Assembly: GCA_900544175.1 (NCBI GenBank)
Contig: UQUN01000050.1
Span: 1-5,530 of the forward strand
Direction: 5' to 3'
DNA length: 5,530 nt
Source: an uncultured Alistipes sp.
Lineage (GTDB): Bacteria > Bacteroidota > Bacteroidia > Bacteroidales > UBA932
A model generated the notes under the pieces. The model was given only the letters and a program-made list of their open reading frames with translations. It made no database searches and was not told where the DNA came from. Of this stretch, positions 1 to 5,384 are shown piece after piece. A program made the position numbers and the translations under genes. Numbering within the stretch: the stretch's first letter is position 1; each line of letters begins with the position of its first letter.

Positions 1-2
1 TT

Positions 3-10
3 TATTTTTG
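3..10 (+). promoter_or_regulatory. Bacteroidetes -7 box for the first lipoprotein gene
   Basis: TATTTTTG matches the Bacteroidetes primary-sigma -7 consensus TAnnTTTG exactly. The -33 TTTG element would lie just outside the window, so only half of the promoter can be seen. A transcript starting a few bases downstream would have a very AT-rich leader of about 48 bases before the ATG at 63, which is usual in this phylum, where A/T-rich leaders replace Shine-Dalgarno sequences. In an AT-rich stretch this match could be chance. Confidence 0.5.
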
Positions 11-62
11 TTACAAATTTTAAAAATTTAAACAACATTAATTTTATTAAATTTTATTACTT

Positions 63-1100
63 ATGAGAAAAGTCCTTTATTTTGCAGGTATGGCGCTTGT
101 AGCTGCGTCAGTGCTTGTTGCTTGTGAGAAAGATCCTGGTGAAGACAACGGGGGCGGGAACGGAGGAGATGTCGTACGTCTCGCTATTCCTCAGCCGAGT
201 TTTACAGACACGACTAAAACATCTGTGACAGTAGCATGGGCAGCTGTAGAGAACGCCGCTTCATACACTTATATGCTCAACAACGAAGAGAATACTACAA
301 CCGAGACCTCAGTGGTAATAGATGTACCTGAGGCTGGTGAATATTCATTCAGAGTTAAGTCAGTGCCGGCCGAGGGCAGTACTGAGTTCGCCGAGTCGCA
401 GTGGTCTTCGACTATTACTTATGAGTACAAAGGAGAGATAACCGATCCCTCTGATGATTTGGCAGCATGGGTCGGAACTTATAGTCTCGTATCTACTCAG
501 GCATTGAATGTTAGTGCTGGGGCCAATCCTACTCTGACAGACGAGCCTGTGACAATAGATGAGATTATAATAGCACCCTCTGAAAGTCCGGACTATTTGT
601 ACATATATGGTCTTTCCGGTCTTGGTGCTGATTGGCCTTGCATTGGAGCTGCTATTACGGATGAAGCTGGCAATGTGGGATTGTGCTTCCTCGGTGATGG
701 TATGGAGTTTTCTGTAGGAACAGGTGGAGAAAATGGTGAATATGAGCTGTATTGGTATGGACTCTTCCAGAGAGACAACGATCCCTCGAGCATCGCTTGG
801 GTAATAGGTATGCAGTGGACATTTGCGTTCTTTGGCTCACCCGATGGTGAAGTAACCTCATTGGCTGCAACAGGATATTTTGATGAGGCTGGAACAGATA
901 CATTTAAGGTAGTCGGAACAGATATCTTTTCACAAGCTTCTGATGGTATTATCTTATACTATGAAACAGCCACCTTGCCAGCAGGAGAACTGACTCTTAC
1001 GAGAACCGGTGACTACACACCTTCATCTGTGGCATCGCGTGCTTCAAGAAACCTTCCTGTATTCCCTGCAGGAAATATGGTCTACAGAAGAGCTCTCTAA
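63..1100 (+). CDS. Lipoprotein with fibronectin type III-like domain
   Basis: This is a 345-residue predicted lipoprotein. Residues 1-20 form a signal peptide (MRK, then a hydrophobic stretch) ending in the lipobox LVAC, with the acylated Cys at 21. The Cys is followed by EKDPGEDN and a Gly/Asn-rich linker. An acidic stretch just after the Cys resembles the export signals that send Bacteroidetes lipoproteins to the cell surface, so surface display is likely but inferred. Residues about 41-122 look like one fibronectin type III domain (TSVTVAWAAVENAASYTY, then EYSFRVKSV). Residues about 134-316 form a second beta-rich module starting WVGTYSL, similar in style to the calycin-like or uncharacterised C-terminal domains common in Bacteroidales lipoproteins. 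No catalytic motif is seen. It appears monocistronic: it has its own -7 box upstream and a strong hairpin 24 bases after its stop. The specific function is unknown; a binding role is only a guess. The start is fixed by the signal peptide. Confidence 0.88.
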   Translation: MRKVLYFAGMALVAASVLVACEKDPGEDNGGGNGGDVVRLAIPQPSFTDTTKTSVTVAWAAVENAASYTYMLNNEENTTTETSVVIDVPEAGEYSFRVKSVPAEGSTEFAESQWSSTITYEYKGEITDPSDDLAAWVGTYSLVSTQALNVSAGANPTLTDEPVTIDEIIIAPSESPDYLYIYGLSGLGADWPCIGAAITDEAGNVGLCFLGDGMEFSVGTGGENGEYELYWYGLFQRDNDPSSIAWVIGMQWTFAFFGSPDGEVTSLAATGYFDEAGTDTFKVVGTDIFSQASDGIILYYETATLPAGELTLTRTGDYTPSSVASRASRNLPVFPAGNMVYRRAL

Positions 1101-1124
1101 CTAACGATATAAGCTATAAATAAG

Positions 1125-1161
1125 TAAGAGCCGTAACACCTACACGGGTTTACGGCTCTTA
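1125..1161 (+). terminator. Strong hairpin terminator after the first lipoprotein gene
   Basis: A perfect 12-bp stem (TAAGAGCCGTAA at 1125-1136 with its reverse complement at 1150-1161) can be extended inside the loop by ACC/GGT pairing (1138-1140 with 1147-1149). It is followed by ATACTTTTAC, a short, interrupted T run. It starts 24 bases after the stop of the upstream gene and lies before the promoter of the next operon, as expected for an intrinsic terminator. Confidence 0.85.
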
Positions 1162-1214
1162 TACTTTTACATCCCCTGTTTTTAAGTACGCATTGAATAT
1201 TTTCTGCATAATTC

Positions 1215-1245
1215 TTTGTGGTCTAATATAATTTTCTTAACTTTG
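1215..1245 (+). promoter_or_regulatory. Bacteroidetes promoter of the lipoprotein/barrel operon
   Basis: TTTG (1215-1218), a 19-base spacer, then TAACTTTG (1238-1245) is a full match to the Bacteroidetes consensus TTTG-N19-21-TAnnTTTG. Transcription would start near 1249-1252, giving a leader of roughly 110 bases before the ATG at 1364. That leader is AT-rich and I see no riboswitch-like fold in it. Together with the hairpin at 1125-1161 this accounts for the 263-base gap between the two genes. Confidence 0.75.
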
Positions 1246-1363
1246 GACAGTAAGTAAAAAAAGTTGACGATTTGACAGCATTAATGTTATGGAAAATACT
1301 TCAACCTATTGAATTTTGATTATAAACAAATTTAACCACTTCCTAACTATAAAATATTATAAA

Positions 1364-1873
1364 ATGAAAAAGCAAACAGTATTTCTAAGTCTGTCTATCG
1401 TCTCCACAATGCTTTTGGCATCCTGTCACAAACAGTCCAGGCTTGACATCGAATCCATAAACGGCTCAGCTACTATCATCGGAACAGCAATGTATGATGC
1501 CGGTGCTATCAGTAAGGATGAACCCTATTCTCAAGACTGGCGTCCCGCATCCGGAAAGACAGTCATAGTTTCCGTAGCCTACACGGAGTATTCCTCCGGA
1601 AGCTCGCAAGGATACAAAACATTTACTTGCACTGTTAATTCCACCGGTCACTATGAGATATCCATCCCTGTAAGTGCCGCTCCGGTAAGTGCTACTGTTA
1701 GTCTTATTCCATTCACAGACACCAAAAAGGTTGTTGTTGACGAAGAATTGCGGCTTATCTCAAACGCTCTCTTCAACAGCAATACCGTAAATCTGTCCAT
1801 TAAAGACAAATTCACATACGAGGCCAACCTTGAGGCCACCAGTGATGCTACTGCTGACAACTTTAATCATTAG
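1364..1873 (+). CDS. Small beta-rich lipoprotein, first gene of a two-gene operon
   Basis: This predicted lipoprotein has 169 residues. An in-frame upstream ATG at 1316 exists, but 1364 is preferred because it places MKKQ directly before the hydrophobic signal and the lipobox LLASC (Cys 21). The mature start is CHKQSRLDI, without an acidic stretch, so a periplasm-facing anchor is more likely than surface display. Residues about 36-120 alternate polar and hydrophobic residues (GKTVIVSVAY, YKTFTCTV, GHYEISIPV, SATVSLIPF), suggesting one beta-sandwich, perhaps of the carboxypeptidase-regulatory-like type, but I do not recognise a named family. The next gene starts eight bases after the stop, so the two are surely co-transcribed from the promoter at 1215-1245. 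The partner is an outer-membrane barrel, so an accessory or assembly role for this lipoprotein is possible but not shown. Confidence 0.85.
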   Translation: MKKQTVFLSLSIVSTMLLASCHKQSRLDIESINGSATIIGTAMYDAGAISKDEPYSQDWRPASGKTVIVSVAYTEYSSGSSQGYKTFTCTVNSTGHYEISIPVSAAPVSATVSLIPFTDTKKVVVDEELRLISNALFNSNTVNLSIKDKFTYEANLEATSDATADNFNH

Positions 1874-1881
1874 AATATCCT

Positions 1882-2784
1882 ATGAATATGAAACGGTTTA
1901 CTTTCATTACAATCATTATCGCATTGGCTGCCGCAACAGCATACGCCAACGACAATCCGGACAAAAAAGACAGGCAATTCACACCGGAAACAGGGGACTT
2001 CGGCATCACCATAAGTGCCAATCCCATAACAAGTTTCATCGGCAATCTTTTCAATAATTCAACCTCAAATTCATTGACAGACCTGGGTGGTGAGCCCTAC
2101 AATCCAGGGTTGACAACCCTCCAGCCGGCCGTATCATTTGCAGGAAAGTACTTTCTCAAGGACAATCTGGCTGTCCGTGTAAACTTCGGATGGATACTCC
2201 ATCACGACAAAAACAATGTTTATGCGCCTGATGACGCAGCCCTTCTTGAAGACCCCCTGTCCAATGCCAATGTCATTGACTCACGCATAACCAACAACAG
2301 CGGAGGCAGTTTCATGGCTGGAATCGAGTACAGGGTAGGCAAAGGCAGAATTCAAGGAGTTTTCGGAGGAGGTCTGTTATATGCTTTCAGCACCTATAGA
2401 GTAAAGTACTCCTACGGCAATGCGATAACGGACATCAACCGCGAACCCAGCACTGGACTGGACAATGTCACGGCTCCTTCCGCTCCGGGATTCTCTTATC
2501 AAAGATACCTCCGACAGTTCACAGACGCGCCGACACACTATTTTGGTCTTGTAGGATTTGCCGGAATCGAATGGTTCGTCGCTCCAAAAGTATCATTGGG
2601 AGCGGAGGTCAATCTTGTTGCTGCAGTCAATTGGACAAAAGGTCTATATTACACCGCAGAGGGATACAATGCCCTCTCCGAGAAAGTTGAAGAATGGACG
2701 GAACTTCAGACCCCGACCTCCAGTGGTTTTGATTTCGGCACCGAGAATATCGGAGCGAACCTGTCTGTAAACTTTTATTTTTAA
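1882..2784 (+). CDS. Outer-membrane beta-barrel protein
   Basis: A 300-residue predicted outer-membrane protein. Residues 1-22 are a signal peptide (MNMKRFTF, hydrophobic core, cleavage likely after AYA). ATG codons at 1882 and 1888 are both possible and give almost the same protein. The mature part has alternating amphipathic strands with aromatic girdles and Gly-rich turns (SFAGKYFLKDNLAVRVNFGW at 85-104; SFMAGIEYRVGKG; GLVGFAGIEWFVAPKVSLGA at 222-241). It ends NLSVNFYF with a terminal Phe, the usual signal for barrel insertion by BAM. The strand count suggests a small closed barrel, perhaps 8-12 strands, with longer loops around 105-140 and 180-215. It lies eight bases after the lipoprotein gene and 185 bases before a MACPF-domain gene. 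In Bacteroidales some MACPF toxins use an outer-membrane barrel as receptor and producers keep a resistant ortholog beside the toxin gene, so this could be such a protein (inference). Porin-like or structural roles remain possible. Confidence 0.85.
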   Translation: MNMKRFTFITIIIALAAATAYANDNPDKKDRQFTPETGDFGITISANPITSFIGNLFNNSTSNSLTDLGGEPYNPGLTTLQPAVSFAGKYFLKDNLAVRVNFGWILHHDKNNVYAPDDAALLEDPLSNANVIDSRITNNSGGSFMAGIEYRVGKGRIQGVFGGGLLYAFSTYRVKYSYGNAITDINREPSTGLDNVTAPSAPGFSYQRYLRQFTDAPTHYFGLVGFAGIEWFVAPKVSLGAEVNLVAAVNWTKGLYYTAEGYNALSEKVEEWTELQTPTSSGFDFGTENIGANLSVNFYF

Positions 2785-2969
2785 AACAACGTGAGTTAGA
2801 AATTAATGCTATATCGGCACTTGGCTTTTGGGGAAAAGAATCAGTATTCGCAATGGCGACAGGCAGAATGGTGCTTTCTGTTTCCAGTGTACGGACTATT
2901 CACCTATCAATAAAATTATCACAATGAAAACAACATGTCAGCAAGTCGGATATCTCCTCCAAACTTAGT
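2785..2969 (+). other. Gap before the MACPF gene, possible decayed coding DNA
   Basis: No convincing gene, promoter or terminator is seen here. No TAnnTTTG box occurs, and the only hairpin (CTTTT-GGGG-AAAAG, 2825-2838) is weak. All three forward frames are unusually open: frame 3 from 2787 to a TGA at 2925, frame 1 from 2800 to a TAA at 2911 (35 codons from an ATG at 2806), and frame 2 from 2804 to a TAG at 2966. An ATG at 2924 (MKTTCQQVGYLLQT) looks like a gene start but is out of frame with the MACPF reading frame and stops after 14 residues. In the MACPF frame the codons from 2928 to 2969 (KQHVSKSDISSKLS) look like a continuation of the MACPF protein upstream of its first ATG. The region is best read as remnant DNA left by truncation of the MACPF gene, but this is inference. 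Confidence 0.45.
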
Positions 2970-4184
2970 ATGAAGATGGATATGGATCTGTTCGGACTTC
3001 TCTCGTCAAGTGCGGAGTATGAGTATTCCGAGATATTCTCCAGTCTGGCGTCTTCAAGCACCAATGTTGTCTATGGTGAGACGAAAGTCAGCTATTATGC
3101 GGACCGGTACAGTTTCTATCTTCCTTCCGGCTTGTACGACAGGATATTGGACGGTTATTTGGATGACGTGTTCATGGAGTATCTGTACAATGCTTCCATG
3201 GACGAGCTTTTCAATGCGTACGGGTGTTTTGTCCTGATGAATTTCATCTCCGGCGCCGAGGCGGTCGCTGTCTACAAGGCCACGGAAAAGAAAAGCACGG
3301 TATTCAGTGCGAGGGAACGGAACATGGATTATCTGATGTCGGCCAATGTGGATGTGGGCAGTCTGTTTTCTGCAGGACTCAGTTTCGGCGGTGGAGGCGG
3401 TGCGAGTACAGGGGATACTGTAGTGCATAATTTTAAGGAGACTGCCTTCTCCGTGTGTACGTACGGCGGTTCGGCACTTGGTGTGCAGTTCAGTCCGGCT
3501 CAGGATGTCAATGACTGCCACATCGACATGTCGGACTGGTGCGCGTCGCTTAAGGACAAGAAATATCACACGATAGTAGGATTTCAGGATGACGCCCTGG
3601 TGCCGCTTTACGAGTTCATAGAGGAGGACAACCTGCGGGAGTCCTTCATCCGGGTCATGGAGCGCGGTTATGCGGAAGACGATGCTATGCGTGAACCGAT
3701 ATTGTATTTGGAAGTAACTACTCGTTTGAATGGACAGGTATTGTTTGAGTTTGACTTAATCTCGCGTTATGGAGAAAAAATATTGTTGTCTAAATACAGC
3801 AATGTATTAAATAGCAAGTATGTGATGCAGAAAGAACTGGATAGGTTAAGGTCTTTATATCCAGGTTTGAGGGTCGAGAAGCGTTTTATCCATGAATTTC
3901 GTAGTGAGGAAATGCTTGCTGACTTGGTTGTATCTCCTCCTGTAGAGGGCGTATACGTTCCTTTGAAGGTGGGTTTTGCTATTGAAAAGATGAAAAAATA
4001 TGTAGACGAGAAAACCGGCAAGATATATCTTATTCCTGACTCGACGGATGCTCCTGTATACACATTGTACGGAGATAATGTGGTTGCCGATTATACTATA
4101 GGGGATGTTATCGAGGCGATGGAGCCTGCAACAGGTATTACCGTAGATGATATACGGAATGATTACCGCCTGGTGGCACTGTAG
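2970..4184 (+). CDS. MACPF (perforin-like) domain protein, N-terminally truncated
   Basis: 404 residues from the first ATG. The core is a Membrane Attack Complex/Perforin domain of the Bacteroidales type. YGCFVLMNFISGA (84-96) keeps the spacing of the MACPF signature Y-G-T/S-H-F/Y-x6-G-G but has C-F for T-H and A for the last G. A Gly-rich segment (FGGGGGAS, 139-146) and TYGGSALG (164-171) follow, then DWCASLKD (189-196) and LVPLYEFI (210-217), all typical of the family. Residues about 240-404 form the C-terminal domain, which in secreted Bacteroidales toxins (BSAPs) is thought to help recognise the target; it ends DYRLVAL. Such toxins insert pores into the outer membrane of related bacteria. 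Here no signal peptide or lipobox precedes the domain, and MACPF-like codons continue upstream to a TGA at 2925, so roughly 60-100 N-terminal residues seem to be missing. It may be a pseudogene or a cassette. GC is about 51% over 3001-3660 but about 40% over 3721-4140, so the gene looks mosaic. The 3' end overlaps the convergent GSCFA gene by 22 bases. No promoter was found. Confidence 0.82.
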   Translation: MKMDMDLFGLLSSSAEYEYSEIFSSLASSSTNVVYGETKVSYYADRYSFYLPSGLYDRILDGYLDDVFMEYLYNASMDELFNAYGCFVLMNFISGAEAVAVYKATEKKSTVFSARERNMDYLMSANVDVGSLFSAGLSFGGGGGASTGDTVVHNFKETAFSVCTYGGSALGVQFSPAQDVNDCHIDMSDWCASLKDKKYHTIVGFQDDALVPLYEFIEEDNLRESFIRVMERGYAEDDAMREPILYLEVTTRLNGQVLFEFDLISRYGEKILLSKYSNVLNSKYVMQKELDRLRSLYPGLRVEKRFIHEFRSEEMLADLVVSPPVEGVYVPLKVGFAIEKMKKYVDEKTGKIYLIPDSTDAPVYTLYGDNVVADYTIGDVIEAMEPATGITVDDIRNDYRLVAL

Positions 4185-5113
4185 TGGCCGACGGGGAGTG
4201 AGAGGGTAGTGTCGGAAAGGGCTGTGCTGCGGAAACGCTGCCATACTATGTCGATGGCGGCTGGAGACGGATGTACCAGGTCTTCGGTGAACCAGGAATA
4301 GTCGCGGAGCTCGTCCAGTACGATCTCGTATGCGGGGAAATATGATGCATTCTGATTGTCGGCCTGTCTGATGATGCGGTCTGCAGCGAGCAACAGTATC
4401 GCTTTTGAAATCTGGTTGCCGTGCAGGCCGTCTTTCTTGTGGCGTATCGGGGATACCGTAAATATGAAGTGCTTTTCCGGAAACCGGTTGACAGTCCGGA
4501 CCCATGATGCGGTGATGCTGTCGATGTCCATAATCTCGCGCCGGAACTCCTGTGCCGGGTGCTTGTGGCAGTTGGATACGATGATGTCGCGTCCGGTGTG
4601 GCGGTATACCCATGCGGTTCCGAATGTGACGATAATCCGGCTGGCTTTTCCGAACCATGCCGATGCTTCCTTAAGTGATTCGTTGGCGTTCTTCAGAAAT
4701 TCTTCCGGGGTCCTTCTGGCAAATGATCCGTGGTGGAAGAATGAGACATAGCCTCCGCCTTCGGGTGCTATCGGCCGATGACGCAAGGTGCTACCGTCGG
4801 TATTGTCTGTGTCTTGTCTTTGTCTGCGTCTTTGGGGATTAGTGTCCCGGAGAATCACATCCGCCTCGTTGAAAATGTGACTTTCGGCCAAAAAATCTAT
4901 GGCCCGGGCTATGGAAAACGGGTTGTAGAGCACTCCGAACGGGTTGTTCATTATGCGGTAGCCGTCGTCGGCGAGCCTTATGCCTATCTCAGTCGAGAAG
5001 CATGATCCGAGTGACAGGATGTACTCGTCCTTGCGTATCCGGCAAGAGAGGCATTCGGTGCTGACAGTTGTTCTGCCACCTCTTCCATGGATGTCTGTAG
5101 TCGTGTCAGTCAT
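4163..5113 (-). CDS. GSCFA family protein (SGNH-hydrolase-like)
   Basis: This 316-residue protein belongs to the GSCFA family (Pfam PF08885), found mainly in Bacteroidetes and related in fold to SGNH/GDSL esterases; its substrate is unknown. Visible blocks in order are: LSLGSCFSTEIG (33-44, the family's namesake, with the presumed nucleophile Ser37), NNPFGVLYNPFSIARAI (56-72), TFGTAWVY (163-170), SNCHKHPAQEF (180-190), FTVSPIRHKKDGL (218-230), SYFPAYEIVLDELRDY (257-272) and DLVHPSP (278-284, likely the catalytic His). No signal peptide is present, so it is probably cytoplasmic. Residues about 90-120 are a charged, low-complexity insert (QRRRQRQDTDNTDG). The start at 5113 is preferred over in-frame ATGs at 5218 and elsewhere because it gives the family's usual length and because a promoter lies in the upstream extension. 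The C-terminus is short after the HPS block and overlaps the MACPF gene, so it may have been clipped. Confidence 0.93.
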   Translation of the reverse strand: MTDTTTDIHGRGGRTTVSTECLSCRIRKDEYILSLGSCFSTEIGIRLADDGYRIMNNPFGVLYNPFSIARAIDFLAESHIFNEADVILRDTNPQRRRQRQDTDNTDGSTLRHRPIAPEGGGYVSFFHHGSFARRTPEEFLKNANESLKEASAWFGKASRIIVTFGTAWVYRHTGRDIIVSNCHKHPAQEFRREIMDIDSITASWVRTVNRFPEKHFIFTVSPIRHKKDGLHGNQISKAILLLAADRIIRQADNQNASYFPAYEIVLDELRDYSWFTEDLVHPSPAAIDIVWQRFRSTALSDTTLSLPVGHYSATRR

Positions 5114-5117
5114 GCGG

Positions 5118-5149
5118 CAAATATACGAAGAAGCCGAGCGCAGAGCAAA
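5118..5149 (-). promoter_or_regulatory. Proximal promoter of the GSCFA gene
   Basis: Read on the minus strand, TTTG (5149-5146), a 20-base spacer and TATATTTG (5125-5118) match the Bacteroidetes consensus fully. Only four bases (CCGC) separate the -7 box from the ATG at 5113. Transcription would therefore start at or next to the start codon, giving a leaderless or nearly leaderless mRNA. Confidence 0.75.
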
Positions 5150-5192
5150 TCCATTTGTTATGCCGAGGCGTGAACAGTATATGCGGTGCAGC

Positions 5193-5224
5193 CGAATATA
5201 CGCAGAAGCCGAGAGCAATGCAAA
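5193..5224 (-). promoter_or_regulatory. Distal promoter copy of the GSCFA gene
   Basis: On the minus strand TTTG (5224-5221), 20 bases, then TATATTCG (5200-5193) matches the consensus except for one base in the -7 box (TTCG for TTTG). It is the second copy of the repeat that carries the proximal promoter, with the same internal spacing. If active it would give the GSCFA transcript a leader of about 75 bases that includes the proximal promoter. Confidence 0.5.
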
Positions 5225-5227
5225 TGT

Positions 5228-5347
5228 ATCGGACGTTTAATTTGCTTACAAAATTAGCAAAAAATTCTGCATCCGATATAATTTGAAAGACAAAATATTA
5301 GAAACTGTCAGGCCGGGCAGGCGGACATTGATTTTTAAACGTCCGAT
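5228..5347. repeat. Perfect 13-bp inverted repeat around about 94 bases (possible invertible promoter)
   Basis: ATCGGACGTTTAA (5228-5240) is repeated exactly in reverse complement at 5335-5347. The enclosed 94 bases are mostly AT-rich and hold promoter-like boxes on both strands: TATAATTTG at 5277-5285 (+), a one-base-longer variant of TAnnTTTG, and TAATTTTG at 5256-5249 (-), an exact -7 match. The arm AAACGTCCGA agrees at 8 of 10 positions with ARACGTWCGT, the core I recall for Mpi-type invertible promoters of Bacteroides fragilis. Shorter copies of the same word (TCCGATA at 5272-5278, CGGAC at 5322-5326) occur inside, so alternative folds exist. The repeat is certain; the inversion is inferred. 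No recombinase gene is in the window, but such enzymes act in trans. Confidence 0.6.
5254..5285 (+). promoter_or_regulatory. Candidate rightward promoter inside the inverted repeat
   Basis: TTAG (5254-5257), 19 bases, then TATAATTTG (5277-5285) resembles the Bacteroidetes promoter with one mismatch in the -33 box and one extra base in the -7 box. It would drive transcription rightwards into the hairpin at 5385-5416. This is a weak call. Confidence 0.3.
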
Positions 5348-5384
5348 TAACAATACTGCCGGAAAAACTATGACAAACTTCACG

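Larger units (their letters stand above)
5118..5225. repeat. Two tandem copies of a promoter-bearing repeat, 75-base pitch
   Basis: Two imperfect direct copies, 5118-5150 and 5193-5225, share on the plus strand the order AATATACG, AGAAGCCGAG, then GCAAAT, with identical spacing of the parts and an exact offset of 75 bases. The first reads AATATACGAAGAAGCCGAG, the second AATATACGCAGAAGCCGAG. Similarity fades outside about 33 bases, so this is not a simple 75-base duplication. Each copy contains a -33 and a -7 box pointing towards the GSCFA gene. It may be a dispersed mobile promoter-type repeat of the genome, which cannot be tested within this window. Confidence 0.75.

Noticed and set aside
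1316..1363. Upstream ATG at 1316 for the small lipoprotein
   Set aside because: It would put 16 mostly polar residues ahead of the signal peptide; the ATG at 1364 directly precedes a standard lipoprotein signal.
2825..2838. Possible terminator after the barrel gene (CTTTT, GGGG, AAAAG)
   Set aside because: The stem is only five mostly A-T pairs and no T run follows, so it is too weak to call.
3054..3569. Minus-strand open frame (171 codons) opposite the MACPF core
   Set aside because: The plus strand carries recognisable MACPF motifs here, and the antisense product shows no domain, signal or promoter.
3855..4658. Long minus-strand open frame (267 codons) across the end of the MACPF gene and the GSCFA gene
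   Set aside because: It lies out of frame with the GSCFA gene and antisense to the MACPF gene, both of which have clear family motifs; its product is His/Arg/Pro-rich and featureless, as expected of a shadow frame.
4356..4751. Plus-strand open frame (131 codons) opposite the GSCFA gene
   Set aside because: Antisense to conserved GSCFA blocks, with no promoter and no recognisable product.
5114..5218. Upstream start at 5218 for the GSCFA gene (35 extra residues)
   Set aside because: The extension runs through both copies of the promoter repeat, resembles no signal peptide, and exceeds the family's usual N-terminus; the ATG at 5113 is better.
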